This document shows, one piece after another, positions 35,570 to 45,208 of a stretch of 64,000 nt of DNA. The position numbers were made by a program, and so were the translations under genes. Within the stretch, counting starts at the first letter, position 1; every line of letters starts with the position of its first letter. The stretch lies in the NCBI RefSeq assembly GCF_011405515.1, contig NZ_AP022671.1:1302001-1366000 (forward strand). The letters are read 5' to 3'. The notes under the pieces are model-generated. The model saw only the letters and a program-made list of their open reading frames with translations, was not told the origin of the DNA and did not search any database. The stretch comes from Nitrospira sp. KM1 (GTDB lineage: Bacteria > Nitrospirota > Nitrospiria > Nitrospirales > Nitrospiraceae).

Positions 35570-35914
35570 GATTTCGTGATGACCTTTACGTTATGTATGC
35601 AGGAGGATTATTGAAATGGAAGTACTTGCCGGTGCAGGCGATACTGTGCAGGTTGCACGAGGCTATTAGGAAAAATCCAGAAATACCTTTAAGCCCATCA
35701 CCACCTTATGAAGTGAGCATGCCCAATTCATTTTTTCAATCTGAAATCAGTGGAGCATCTCCAAACAGTTTTTCAACAGCCTGCCAGGGGATCATCGTGC
35801 AGTATAATCCTCAAAACCCAGGACTACAATCAGCATGTATGACTCTTTGCAGATCGATCCCCAATTCGCAATATTCTTTTGCCATCAGTACATCTTCTTC
35901 TTAGCTCACGATCT
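35570..35914. other. Intergenic region with no supported gene
   Basis: This 345-base gap separates two SGNH genes. Possible plus-strand readings have no ribosome-binding site or family similarity. On the minus strand 35736-35795 is a 19-codon open stretch reading MIPWQAVEKLFGDAPLISD, which looks protein-like but lacks upstream coding sequence; it may be the remnant end of a lost gene. The sequence GTGCAGG occurs twice near 35630-35655. No hairpin terminator, tRNA or insertion-sequence end was recognised. Confidence 0.5.
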
Positions 35915-37072
35915 TTACTGTAATAGTTGCGGTGAGGTCTTCTTGTCAGCAATCAAGGGAGCCACCTGTGCGGCCAACCCTTCCATGGCTTGGTCTGTCG
36001 CATGTTCATTCAGGTGAGCATCCCAAGGACCTACCCGCTGGTCCTCCAAATAGATAGGAACAGCAAATTGGCGGAAACCAGCGTTGACATACTCCATATT
36101 CTCCTCCCGCTGCCTTCGAGAGGCGCGATAGTAGCGGCCCGAAAACTCGTAAATATCATCCTCTTGACTCACCAGTGCGGCATCATCATACATAGGCCTG
36201 AACAATGCGAATACTGCATGATGTGCGGATGCTTCCTCCGACATCAACCGCAATAAGCTACGCGTCAAATCCAAGCCGTATTGCATTCGCTGACTTCGTG
36301 GAGAAAAGTAAATTGCCAGATGGCTTTTTTCGCTCAGGAGATTTTCATCCTTCAGCAAGCCCTGCTTCCGCAAGTTTTCCCACTTTTGATTGGCTTGACC
36401 GCCTGATACGTTTAGCGGTTGATACGAAGCCGGCAACCAATCTTCCCAATCAGAATCGGGCTCGGCAGGTGCCATCCTCGCTCTTGCAAGAGCGCCTAAT
36501 CGGAAAGACGGAATGGGCAATTGTCCTCCGATACGTTCATCGGGCCATTGCAGAGTGCCGTCGGACAGAATGAACGTAGGTTTTCTCGTTCCGTTTGCAG
36601 GCATGTGGGTGGGGAAAATATTGTTCCAGATATCATTGCTCGGAGTTTGCCAAAGAATGAGCATATCCGCTCTGAACTTTTGAAAGTACTCTCGAATAGC
36701 CAACAATTCTTGATCATTCCCGTACCCCGAAGCGCCGAGCGTAAAGACTTTGACTTTCTTGCCATACTTAGTCGCGAGATAGTGCTCGAGCCTTCGTTCC
36801 GGCATCCATCCGAACGCGCAGCAGGCAGACGCTTCAACCTGAGAATCACCGACTAAAAGAATGACGGTATCGTCACTCTCGTACTTGATTGGACGTCCGC
36901 GGAATCCCAGTTGATTTCCTTCCAGAGGCTTGAGAGTGGATCGCCAACCTGAAACGGCAGGGCTCGGAAATCCTGCAAGATGGAGTGCGAGTTCAATAGT
37001 TCCAATAGAGAGCGCGGCTAACAGAACGATAGCAAGAGTGGCTGCAAACCTGCGAACCGGAACGTGCCGCAT
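35915..37072 (-). CDS. SGNH-fold protein with N-terminal membrane anchor
   Basis: This 385-residue protein has an N-terminal positively charged stretch and one hydrophobic helix (FAATLAIVLLAALSIGTIELAL), then an exported SGNH domain. The nucleophile block is LLVGDSQVEASAC. A second block TLGASGYGNDQEL and a third LWQTPSNDIWN follow, and the C-terminal block is WDAHLNEHATDQAM. Here an Asp two residues before a His is present, unlike the other four SGNH proteins of the locus. It is shorter and belongs to another branch. It lies just downstream of the carbamoyltransferase gene, so it may act on the same glycan. Confidence 0.82.
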   Translation of the reverse strand: MRHVPVRRFAATLAIVLLAALSIGTIELALHLAGFPSPAVSGWRSTLKPLEGNQLGFRGRPIKYESDDTVILLVGDSQVEASACCAFGWMPERRLEHYLATKYGKKVKVFTLGASGYGNDQELLAIREYFQKFRADMLILWQTPSNDIWNNIFPTHMPANGTRKPTFILSDGTLQWPDERIGGQLPIPSFRLGALARARMAPAEPDSDWEDWLPASYQPLNVSGGQANQKWENLRKQGLLKDENLLSEKSHLAIYFSPRSQRMQYGLDLTRSLLRLMSEEASAHHAVFALFRPMYDDAALVSQEDDIYEFSGRYYRASRRQREENMEYVNAGFRQFAVPIYLEDQRVGPWDAHLNEHATDQAMEGLAAQVAPLIADKKTSPQLLQ

Positions 37073-37150
37073 CTAGAATAACCGTCTTGAATCATTCATG
37101 CGCTTATTCAAAGTGGGCCGACCATCTCGTTCGAATTTATGGCGAGTCTG

Positions 37151-38995
37151 CTAATCGAGCTCAAACTCTTTCTTCCAATCCGTATCTCCTTCCAATGGTT
37201 TCTGATCCTTCTTATACAGCACACAATTCTCGAGCACGAGAACGTCCATTTCGGTCCGCATGAAACATCGGAACGCATCTTCCGGGGTACAGACAATCGG
37301 TTCTCCGCGCACATTGAATGATGTGTTCACCAAAACGGCATACCCGGTTTTGGCTTCGAATGCTTTCAGCAGTTCATAGTAGCGTGGGTTCGTTTCCTGA
37401 TGTATGGTCTGAACACGTGCAGAGTAGTCCAAGTGTGTGACGGCAGGAATATCCGATCGCGGCACGTTGAGGAGTTCAATGCCCCACAACCCCTTTTGGG
37501 CCGCCGACATTGGGCGGCGACGCTTTTCCTGCACCGGCGCGACGATCAGCATGTAGGGGCTGTCTGAATGGAGGTCGAAATAGTCCGATACCTTTTCACG
37601 CAGCACTGACGGCGCAAAGGGCCTGAATGATTCTCGGTACTTGATCTTCAGATTCATGATCGACTGCATCTTTGCACTTCGGGCGTCACCGAGAATGCTT
37701 CGTCCGCCAAGAGCCCGAGGACCGAACTCCATCCGTCCCTGCAACCAACCGACGACTTTTTCTTCGGCGAGGTCCTGCGCGACCTTCGTGGCGAGCCCTT
37801 GGTCGTCCAGGCGAATGTATGGAATGTCTTGGCCCTTTAAGTATTGTTCTATTTCATCGTTCGTGAAGGAAGGTCCGAGGTATGATCCCCTCATCCTGTC
37901 ATGCCGGCCGTCCGAAACCCTGGGTTTTCCTTCAAGCTGATGCCATACGGTCAGTGCAGCTCCCAGTGCTCCGCCTGCATCTCCCGCCGCCGGTTGAATC
38001 CATAACCCCTTAAAAGGTCCCTCGCGGAGTACCCGTCCGTTGCCGACACAATTGAGTGCGACTCCGCCTGCTAAACACAGATTCTCCACTCCCGTTTCCC
38101 GGTGAAGGGTGCGTGCCAAACGCAGCATCACCTCCTCCGTCACTTCCTGAACCGACCTGGCGAGATCCATCTCGCGTTGAGTGAGCTTGGACTCGGCCTT
38201 TCGGGGAGGCCCACCAAACACGTCGTCGAACTTTCTGCCGGTCATGGTAAGGCCGGTGCAATAGTTGAAATATTCCATGTTGAGCCGAAACGTGCCGTCT
38301 GGTTTCACGTCGATCAGATGCTCGTAAATCGCTTTCACGTATTTCGGTTCGCCATAGGGCGCGAGGCCCATCACTTTATATTCGCCCGAATTGACCTTGA
38401 AGCCCGTGTAATAGGTAAACGCCGAATACAGCAATCCCAGGGAGTGAGGGAATGGAATGTCCCACAGCGGGACGAGGCGGTTCCCGTCTCCCCGCCATGC
38501 CGACGTCGTGGCCCATTCGCCGACTCCATCCATGCACAACACGACTGCGGATTCATACGGCGAAGCAAAGAAGGCCGAAGCGGCATGAGACTCATGATGT
38601 TCCGAAAATAGGAGCGGGGGCAATTCGGTTTTTTTCATTCCGTCTCCGTGAACGAGAAACTCCTTCACGAGGAGACTCTTCAGTAGCAACTTTTCTTTCA
38701 TCCAGACGGGCATGGCCGCTAAGAACGACTGGATCCCCTTAGGGGCAAAGCCCAAATATGTTTCCAAGAGACGTTCGAATTTGATCAGCGGCTTATCGTA
38801 GAAGACGAGATGGTCGACGTCTCGCAGCCGAATTCCTCCTGCCTGGAGACAATATTCGACGGCCCGGTGCGGGAACCCGGGGTCGTGCTTCTTCCGGGTG
38901 AAGCGCTCCTCCTGCGCTGCCGCGATGATCTCACCATCACGAACCAGGCAGGCGGCACTATCATGGTAATAGGCAGAGATCCCGATGATATTCAT
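37151..38995 (-). CDS. O-carbamoyltransferase (NodU/CmcH/SxtI family)
   Basis: This 614-residue enzyme transfers a carbamoyl group from carbamoyl phosphate to a hydroxyl, probably of a sugar. The N-terminal ASKHA-type domain has IIGISAYYHDSAA, the metal-ligand motif EHHESHAASAFFASPY and VVLCMDGVGEW. NLCLAGGVALNCVGNGR and GRMEFGPRALGGRSIL follow, with TGYAVLVNTSFNVRGEPIV near the C-terminus. All are typical of the NodU/CmcH family, and the length is normal. The ATG at 38995 has GGTGACC just upstream and avoids overlap with the GT gene. The partner SxtJ/DUF5989 genes are 15 kb away. Confidence 0.93.
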   Translation of the reverse strand: MNIIGISAYYHDSAACLVRDGEIIAAAQEERFTRKKHDPGFPHRAVEYCLQAGGIRLRDVDHLVFYDKPLIKFERLLETYLGFAPKGIQSFLAAMPVWMKEKLLLKSLLVKEFLVHGDGMKKTELPPLLFSEHHESHAASAFFASPYESAVVLCMDGVGEWATTSAWRGDGNRLVPLWDIPFPHSLGLLYSAFTYYTGFKVNSGEYKVMGLAPYGEPKYVKAIYEHLIDVKPDGTFRLNMEYFNYCTGLTMTGRKFDDVFGGPPRKAESKLTQREMDLARSVQEVTEEVMLRLARTLHRETGVENLCLAGGVALNCVGNGRVLREGPFKGLWIQPAAGDAGGALGAALTVWHQLEGKPRVSDGRHDRMRGSYLGPSFTNDEIEQYLKGQDIPYIRLDDQGLATKVAQDLAEEKVVGWLQGRMEFGPRALGGRSILGDARSAKMQSIMNLKIKYRESFRPFAPSVLREKVSDYFDLHSDSPYMLIVAPVQEKRRRPMSAAQKGLWGIELLNVPRSDIPAVTHLDYSARVQTIHQETNPRYYELLKAFEAKTGYAVLVNTSFNVRGEPIVCTPEDAFRCFMRTEMDVLVLENCVLYKKDQKPLEGDTDWKKEFELD

Positions 38996-39039
38996 GGTCA
39001 CCTTTCTCCTTCTCAGAAGACTTTCCGCGGCGGCCGCCC

Positions 39040-40206
39040 TCATGCTGCTTCAAGCAGGTCTTTAAACACTCCTTCGTATCGAAGCACGAGTCTATTGTAA
39101 TCGTACTCGGTCTCCACGGTGCTCAACCCATTCTTTGCAAGTCGAGACTGCAGCTCCGGATCACGAAGCACACGGCGGATGGTATCAGCCAACGCCACGC
39201 TGTTGCACGGCTCTACCAAGACGCCCGTCTGGCCGTCCGTGACAAATTCCGGGATCCCTCCGACCCGCGTCGCCACAATGGCCTTTTCAAAGGTCATGGC
39301 TTCGAGTAACACGATGCCGAACGGTTCGGACCGGGAAGGAAGCACAAACAACTCACAATGACGAAACAGGGCGGGAATATCTTTGCTGGACACATCACCA
39401 AGAAATACCACGTGATCATCAACCCCCAGATGTCGCGACATGCTCTTCAATTTAGTCTCTTCGGGCCCGTCGCCTGCGATGACAAACCGATGGCCTTGCA
39501 GTTCTTCCCTTAGAATACGCACCGCTTCCAGGAGCACATCAATTCCTTTCCGATCATAAAGCTTGGCAACTGTCAGCACATACGGCCGCAAACTTGTAAC
39601 ATCCGCCGTTGGAGCCTTCGAGGCTTGAGTCCGGATGCGCTCGCATTCCACTCCATATGGCAAGTAACCCCTATTGGGCGGCAGCTCTCCGAGTATCTGT
39701 TCCGCCTGCCTCAGTAAACTCGACGAGTGCGCCAGAACCTGATCCCCGTCTCTGATCACTTGCCGTACGATTTTCTGATCCAGACCGGACAAGACATGCA
39801 ATGACAGCACGTCATCTCCATGAAGTCCGACAAGTAGCTTCAGATTCATAACCCTTTTCAAGATACTGAAATACCACATGAACGGCAGTGGGTATTCCAA
39901 ACAGACCAACTGTATCTTCTGTTTCTGCAGAAAACGAGCAAGACGAAACATTGTCGGGATAAAATAGAGCATGCTCGCCAGCAATCCCTTGAGCGGGGCT
40001 TCGGGGATCCAGATGCCTCTCATATACAGCTCGAAGACATGTTCATCATGAACTTGATGACAATTTACAATGGAATCCGATTCGCCGGCGCGCAGAACAA
40101 TCACATGGTGTCCCCGTCGCCCGAGGAACCGTCTCAGATCCTCGATGTAGGTAGCGACACCTCCCGTTTGAGGAGTAAAGAAAGGTGTGACGATCAAAAT
40201 GTTCAT
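39040..40206 (-). CDS. GT4-type glycosyltransferase
   Basis: This 388-residue GT-B enzyme begins ILIVTPFFTPQTGGVATYIED, with the acceptor-side glycine loop. The donor half has VLTVAKLYDRKGIDVLLE and the E-x7-E motif SEPFGIVLLEAMTFEKAIVA. A TTG five codons upstream would also serve as a start, with no better ribosome-binding site. The gene is directly upstream of the carbamoyltransferase in the transcript, so the sugar it adds may be the one carbamoylated. That link is inference from position. Confidence 0.9.
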   Translation of the reverse strand: MNILIVTPFFTPQTGGVATYIEDLRRFLGRRGHHVIVLRAGESDSIVNCHQVHDEHVFELYMRGIWIPEAPLKGLLASMLYFIPTMFRLARFLQKQKIQLVCLEYPLPFMWYFSILKRVMNLKLLVGLHGDDVLSLHVLSGLDQKIVRQVIRDGDQVLAHSSSLLRQAEQILGELPPNRGYLPYGVECERIRTQASKAPTADVTSLRPYVLTVAKLYDRKGIDVLLEAVRILREELQGHRFVIAGDGPEETKLKSMSRHLGVDDHVVFLGDVSSKDIPALFRHCELFVLPSRSEPFGIVLLEAMTFEKAIVATRVGGIPEFVTDGQTGVLVEPCNSVALADTIRRVLRDPELQSRLAKNGLSTVETEYDYNRLVLRYEGVFKDLLEAA

Positions 40207-40222
40207 CGTGTTATCTGCCAAT

Positions 40223-41320
40223 TCACTGGAACGTCAGTCGCCGGCGGATCACTCTACCGTCCCGGTTCCGATCACCGGTTTTCCCGAACTCATTTGAATG
40301 CACATAGTATAGATACACTTCTCGCCCGCTGCGGCGCGGTTGGTTTTCCGTCCCGGCAAGCGTGACATACATTTCATGTCCGGGATCGTCCACGATTTTA
40401 TGAAAGTGTGTCCACTGCAGCGCGTCTTCTGATTCTGCCCAATACAGGTCGGAGTTCGGCCAGGGTTCCCCGATGAACACCGCTATATATTTTCGGATAT
40501 ATTCATTGTAGGAGATGTCGCCGAGCAGGAAGGATTCTCCCCGCTGTTCGATCAATGTGCTCGACTTCCCGCCGATGCCCGGTTCCGACCAGTGGCCTTC
40601 AAAGTACTTCTTCCAATCGGAAACTGTGCGATGTTCGGTGGCCGCCTGCAAGACATCGACAATCCGAGCTCTGGCGACCCCGTGATTGACAGGCCTGTTT
40701 ACTCCCGATTCATCAAGCAAATCCGCAAAGTAGAGATAAAAGTATTCTCCGACGACAGCATACGCGCCCCAACCGATGTCCCAACTGGACCGCCGAATTT
40801 GATAAAAATGGGCGGTTCGTGGCAGATGAGGAGTGACAATCGCTCCCAGATCAATCCAAGTCTGCCCCTCGTCCAATGAGCGGGCGATTCCTATTTCGCT
40901 GTAAAAGGGAAGATAGTTGGGGGGAACGATGTAGAATTCAGCGTGATAAAACATGAGAAGACAGCCTGTCTTCTCGTCACGATAGATCGGCCCGCCGGCC
41001 ACATAGTCATAAGGTTTTTTTAATTCTTGAATCTCTAATTTCCGCACTCCATCGGATATTGGATTATCCAACGTTCCTATGGCCGAAACAGGATATCCGG
41101 CCGAAGCTGCGTAGAACTTATACTTTGCGCCATCTTTGACTATACCCATGGTTCCGTCCGGCCAGGAATATGGACGCTTCTCAGCTGTGAGCACGACTTC
41201 CGCCGGACCTATTTGCAAAGACGGACCTGCATCTTTTTCCCGCTGGAGGTGCCCACACGCATTCAGGCCGATTAGTTCGACCAGCACGACGGCACCTATA
41301 ACAATTCCAATGCATCTCAT
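40223..41320 (-). CDS. Exported lipoprotein with beta-propeller glycosidase-like domain
   Basis: This 365-residue protein starts MRCIGIVIGAVVLVEL, a lipoprotein signal ending in the lipobox LNAC at residues 19-22. The body has repeated Trp/Tyr-rich strands: YSWPDGTMGIVKDGAKYKFY, VAGGPIYRDEKTGCLLMFYH, IGIARSLDEGQTWIDLG and DLYWAESEDALQWTHFH. These recall the five-bladed propellers of GH43/GH130-like proteins and DUF4185. Asp and Glu residues are present in the strands, but no confident catalytic trio can be assigned. It may trim or bind the glycan in the periplasm. The start is set by the signal and by spacing after the upstream GT gene. Confidence 0.75.
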   Translation of the reverse strand: MRCIGIVIGAVVLVELIGLNACGHLQREKDAGPSLQIGPAEVVLTAEKRPYSWPDGTMGIVKDGAKYKFYAASAGYPVSAIGTLDNPISDGVRKLEIQELKKPYDYVAGGPIYRDEKTGCLLMFYHAEFYIVPPNYLPFYSEIGIARSLDEGQTWIDLGAIVTPHLPRTAHFYQIRRSSWDIGWGAYAVVGEYFYLYFADLLDESGVNRPVNHGVARARIVDVLQAATEHRTVSDWKKYFEGHWSEPGIGGKSSTLIEQRGESFLLGDISYNEYIRKYIAVFIGEPWPNSDLYWAESEDALQWTHFHKIVDDPGHEMYVTLAGTENQPRRSGREVYLYYVHSNEFGKTGDRNRDGRVIRRRLTFQ

Positions 41321-41330
41321 GTAACCAGGA

Positions 41331-42641
41331 TCAATCCTTTTGAACAGTACCAGAAGCGAGCAATTTTTCAATTCCGCTTTCGTAGCAGTCAATCGTCCGC
41401 TTCCAGGTCCACTCCCGCTTCACATATTCCGATGCTTCCAGCCCTTGCCGATCTCGTTCATCCCGTTGCCCAACCAGCAGATCAATGGCTAAAGCCAATT
41501 CGGCGGGGTCCCGATCGACGAGAATGCCGGTCCGCCCATCGACGACGGATTCACGAACTCCACCTTCTTTAATCCCTATGACTGGAGTTCCACAGGCCAT
41601 CGCCTCCAACGCCACTAACCCAAAGGGTTCCATAATGGGAACAAATACAAGCGCCAACGCCCGATTATAGACGGAAACAAGCTGCTCTTCGCTGGGATGA
41701 CGGAGAATCTCCATCTCTACGCCGGCCGTCCTGGCCAATGAGATGATAGTAGAACAATATTCCGGGTCTTCCTGATGTGTAACTGCTTCAGGAGTGGCAA
41801 TGACCATTCGCGGTCGGCGAGACTGTGGGATGCGAGATAGTGCATCGATAGCGAGATGGTGTTGTTTTGCATCGACAATCCTTCCCGCGGATAAAATCAT
41901 CGGTTCGACCGTCAGCCCCAATGGACGAAATGTCGAAGTATCCACGCCATACCGGCAGACTGAGGAAAAGCGACGTGACCGTTGGAACAATGCTTCCTTC
42001 GAATAGTATGAATTGGTAAATACGGTTCCCGCTCTCGCCAGCCCCTCTAAATCCCTCGTTTCTCTGACGCCCGACCAGATTCCGGGAGCCAATCGGCACG
42101 CCCGGTCATATAATCTCCATAACTCGGATGATTGCTTCGGCGTATCACGCTGCACGTAGCGAATACCGGTCACCTCGTGACTGTACACGACAGTCGGGAG
42201 CTTCAAGAATGTCGTCAACAGCACCGTATAACTCGGAGAACAATGATCGATATGTACGAAATCATATTGCCTCGATTCAATGTCGACGGCAATCGACCTG
42301 AGTCTCTCTTTCAGTGATCGGTCATTCAACATATCGCGGGCCAGTGTGACCCACGCATGGAGTACATACGGTCTCAGGACCGTAGTATTCTGAGCAGAGA
42401 GATGATGAAAGCATTCGCGCACGTGGGGGCCGAGCGGCCAATGAGAAAGGTTGGGCTCACCGATTCGAACGATATATTCATCAATGACATGGCCCCGCTG
42501 AGCGAGCTCCCGAACCATCTCATAGGCAGCCCGTTTGGACCCTCCGGAGTCGCCCGTATGGCACCAGGCAATCTTCCAAGGTTTACCCGCCCTGACTTCA
42601 TGCGATACTCTCAAGGATAGCGGCTCTGATGCTTGTATCAC
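41331..42641 (-). CDS. GT4-type glycosyltransferase
   Basis: This 436-residue GT-B enzyme has an N-terminal extension of about 20 residues before WKIAWCHTGDSGGSKRAAYE. The donor domain opens at MILSAGRIVDAKQHHLAIDAL and holds E-x7-E in MEPFGLVALEAMACGTPVIG. The start is a GTG with AGG eight bases upstream. The lipoprotein gene begins 10 bases after its end, so they are likely cotranscribed. Donor and acceptor are unknown. Confidence 0.9.
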   Translation of the reverse strand: MIQASEPLSLRVSHEVRAGKPWKIAWCHTGDSGGSKRAAYEMVRELAQRGHVIDEYIVRIGEPNLSHWPLGPHVRECFHHLSAQNTTVLRPYVLHAWVTLARDMLNDRSLKERLRSIAVDIESRQYDFVHIDHCSPSYTVLLTTFLKLPTVVYSHEVTGIRYVQRDTPKQSSELWRLYDRACRLAPGIWSGVRETRDLEGLARAGTVFTNSYYSKEALFQRSRRFSSVCRYGVDTSTFRPLGLTVEPMILSAGRIVDAKQHHLAIDALSRIPQSRRPRMVIATPEAVTHQEDPEYCSTIISLARTAGVEMEILRHPSEEQLVSVYNRALALVFVPIMEPFGLVALEAMACGTPVIGIKEGGVRESVVDGRTGILVDRDPAELALAIDLLVGQRDERDRQGLEASEYVKREWTWKRTIDCYESGIEKLLASGTVQKD

Positions 42642-42656
42642 CTGTATACCTGCTTG

Positions 42657-43817
42657 TTACTGTGGGCATGGAGACAAGACTACTTGTCTCAATCGTTCCA
42701 TAGACTGCTCAATATCGAAGTGCCGCCGCATGTGAAGCATTGCAGCTTGTCCCATCCGCTTCCGTTCGCCCTCATGATCGAGCATGTATCCGATGGCACG
42801 CTCGATAGCCTCAACCGATCCAGGCTGGACGATGCGGCCATTGTCCCCGTCTATGACGACCTCTCCGGTTCCACCGACGTCAGTTACCACAGGAGGTATG
42901 CCCATCGCCATTGCTTCAAGGAGTGCGAGCGGCAAACCTTCCTTGTCGGACGTCAGCACGAACAGATCGGCTCGCTTCAAGAACGGTCTGACATCATCAA
43001 CATGTCCGATGAACGAGACATGCTCCAGAAGATTCAGACGATGGGCCTGGGACAAGAGATCGTCCCGCATGGGGCCCGTGCCCAAGATGAGGCATCGCCA
43101 CCCCGAATGCAGCTCTTTGAGCCGTGCCAAAGCGTCGAGCAATAGGTCGATGCGTTTAACGGAAGACAGTCTGGCTGCACATACGATAGTCCTATCGTTT
43201 CTTATGCAGCGCTCGGAGACACCTTCGCGATCGGCTTCAGGGGAATACCGTGCCAAATCGATACCATTGCGGATCGTGAGGGTCCGGTCAGCCGGATAAC
43301 CATACTCCTCGACAAGCCGTCGGCGGATGGCTTCACTGACACACACGGTCAAATGGCCGAGCCTCGATTGAACTCTTCTGGCCAAGAGATATCGAGTACG
43401 CCAACCGAATAGTCTCTTGACGACTTGTACCAGTGGCGGCCCGCTCTGAGGTGGCGGGACCGGATCTGCGATCAAATGTTCAATAACGATAACCCTCTTC
43501 ACTCCGGACAACCTTGCGGCCAGATAGGCCGACAAGGGATAGTGATCGAATACGCCTTTTACGAAAACAAGCACTCCATTTCTGTGCCGAAGAAACACGC
43601 GCCAAAAGGAGAGAAATTTGTTCGTCCGAATCAAGGGCAACTTCTCAATCCGTACATTGGGTCTGTCCTCTAATGCCCGAGTATAAAAATCCTCGCTGAA
43701 GCAGAGAATCACGCAGTGGATTGCATCGTCCATTCTGCGGACAAAATCGATCAAGTGCTTTTCCGCACCGCCAAATTCCGGCGTCTGCACCACAAACGTA
43801 ATCCGCCTGGTTATCAT
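42657..43817 (-). CDS. GT4-type glycosyltransferase
   Basis: This 386-residue GT-B enzyme begins RITFVVQTPEFGGAEKHLIDF and has TIVCAARLSSVKRIDLLLDAL at the domain junction. The E-x7-E motif is in KEGLPLALLEAMAMGIPPVV. A GTG six codons upstream is possible, but neither start has a strong ribosome-binding site. It sits between the paired GT genes and the next GT4 gene in one transcript. Specificity is unknown. Confidence 0.88.
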   Translation of the reverse strand: MITRRITFVVQTPEFGGAEKHLIDFVRRMDDAIHCVILCFSEDFYTRALEDRPNVRIEKLPLIRTNKFLSFWRVFLRHRNGVLVFVKGVFDHYPLSAYLAARLSGVKRVIVIEHLIADPVPPPQSGPPLVQVVKRLFGWRTRYLLARRVQSRLGHLTVCVSEAIRRRLVEEYGYPADRTLTIRNGIDLARYSPEADREGVSERCIRNDRTIVCAARLSSVKRIDLLLDALARLKELHSGWRCLILGTGPMRDDLLSQAHRLNLLEHVSFIGHVDDVRPFLKRADLFVLTSDKEGLPLALLEAMAMGIPPVVTDVGGTGEVVIDGDNGRIVQPGSVEAIERAIGYMLDHEGERKRMGQAAMLHMRRHFDIEQSMERLRQVVLSPCPQ

Positions 43818-43863
43818 ATTCAAGGATAACGACACACGGTGAGCAGAAGCAGGAGGCCGTCCG

Positions 43864-45126
43864 TCAGATAGATTTCGGTTGCAACGCGTCAGCGTCAGTC
43901 ATCGCTTTTCGCGGCGTCAGCAGGCCTATCGTCCGATCCGTGGCACGATCCCAGGAAAACCATTCGGACGAGAGCTTAAGAGCTCCGATTCTCAATCGAT
44001 CGCGAAGCTTCTCATCGCCGATCAATTCTTCTAGGACTGCCGCTAATGCATTGGGATCGTTCGGTTCGCAAAGCAGCACATTCTCCTTATGGACGAATGC
44101 CTCGTCAAGCCATGGCCCTCTCGTGGCTACCATCGGCAGTCCGTGAGCCGCCATAGAGGAGAACGAGCTGTTGTTCAGTTGCACCCCTTGGACGAACGTA
44201 AAGACACCGGCATCCGCAGTCCGAAGGTAGCGCGATCCGACTTCGTCTTCGGCCTTGAACGATCCTGTCCATATGATGTTGTCTTTTAGTCCGAGTTGAC
44301 CTGCAAGATCATACATGCGTTGGACATATGAGTCTTTCCCATCTGCATCCAGTCCAAATCTTCCACCGACAAAAAGGAGCTTTGCGCGCGCGTTCTTGCG
44401 TACAAGCAATTCAACAGCCCGCAAAAGCGTTTCAACGCCCTTGGCTGGATAGATATAACCCAGAAACGCGATGACAAAGTCTTCCGCATTGATCCCAAGT
44501 TTTTTCCGCTCATCATGACGATCGGTATCGGACAAGCTGCACATGAGCATATTGGGAGGCGGCGGAATCAATTGAGCCTTGCCGTCTATCGGCGTCTTTT
44601 CCTCCTGCAAATACTGGCGATGCTGCTTGCAGAGGAGAATGAGCTCATCACTGTCTCGCAACAATGTCCCGTAGCTGTACGATACGTCGTGTTTTCCCGC
44701 CAATTGCAGGACAAGCCATTTCCGAAATCCCCTCGAGAGAAGAGAGCCCCGTGAGGGATCGGATGCCAAGCATACATTCTCAAAACGTGTCACGAACGGC
44801 ACGGAGGGAAACAGTCTCTTCGCTATGGTCGGGATGAATGTCACCATGGGATGAAAATTGTACATCAGCCCCAGATACATCAGAAGGATCGCATCCGGGG
44901 CGGATTGTCTCAGAAATGCAACGAGACGGCTGGTTTCACTCCACGACCAGGTGTCCATCACCGCATGGACTGTTATCCCGGAGTCTCCCGTTCCAATATT
45001 GCCGCGGGTCGTCAAAACATGGACATCAAGGTTACGATTCGCCAACTGCTTGCAGAGGAAGAATGCGTTCGTGGCCTCCCCTGCATGTAGAGGAGGGTAT
45101 GCGGCTGAAATGACCAATACTTTCAT
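43864..45126 (-). CDS. GT4-like glycosyltransferase, paralogue A
   Basis: This 420-residue GT-B protein begins KVLVISAAYPPLHAGEATN. It shares many segments with the protein at 46337-47575: YGTLLRDSDELI, AQLIPPPPN, GYIYPAKGVETLLRA and VQLNNSSFSSMAAHGLPMVATRGP near the donor site. Both replace the usual C-terminal E-x7-E by a Gly/Ser-rich LNNSSF stretch. The two paralogues flank an epimerase gene and probably arose by local duplication. Their acceptors may differ, since the N-terminal halves diverge. Confidence 0.88.
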   Translation of the reverse strand: MKVLVISAAYPPLHAGEATNAFFLCKQLANRNLDVHVLTTRGNIGTGDSGITVHAVMDTWSWSETSRLVAFLRQSAPDAILLMYLGLMYNFHPMVTFIPTIAKRLFPSVPFVTRFENVCLASDPSRGSLLSRGFRKWLVLQLAGKHDVSYSYGTLLRDSDELILLCKQHRQYLQEEKTPIDGKAQLIPPPPNMLMCSLSDTDRHDERKKLGINAEDFVIAFLGYIYPAKGVETLLRAVELLVRKNARAKLLFVGGRFGLDADGKDSYVQRMYDLAGQLGLKDNIIWTGSFKAEDEVGSRYLRTADAGVFTFVQGVQLNNSSFSSMAAHGLPMVATRGPWLDEAFVHKENVLLCEPNDPNALAAVLEELIGDEKLRDRLRIGALKLSSEWFSWDRATDRTIGLLTPRKAMTDADALQPKSI

Positions 45127-45208
45127 TGAATATTCAGTACGGAAGGACGCCGTCGGAATCGCATTTCGATGAGCTCAGCTTCACGGATACCCTAAGCACT
45201 CAAATCAC

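Noticed and set aside
35766-35784. CAGTTTTTCAACAGCCTGC as a possible insertion-sequence or repeat end
   Set aside because: I recall similar sequences between genes elsewhere, but found no second copy or inverted partner in this window.
35593-35904. 103-codon plus-strand frame in the large intergenic gap
   Set aside because: A GGAGG box is absent at a proper distance, the composition is not protein-like and it is isolated on the wrong strand.
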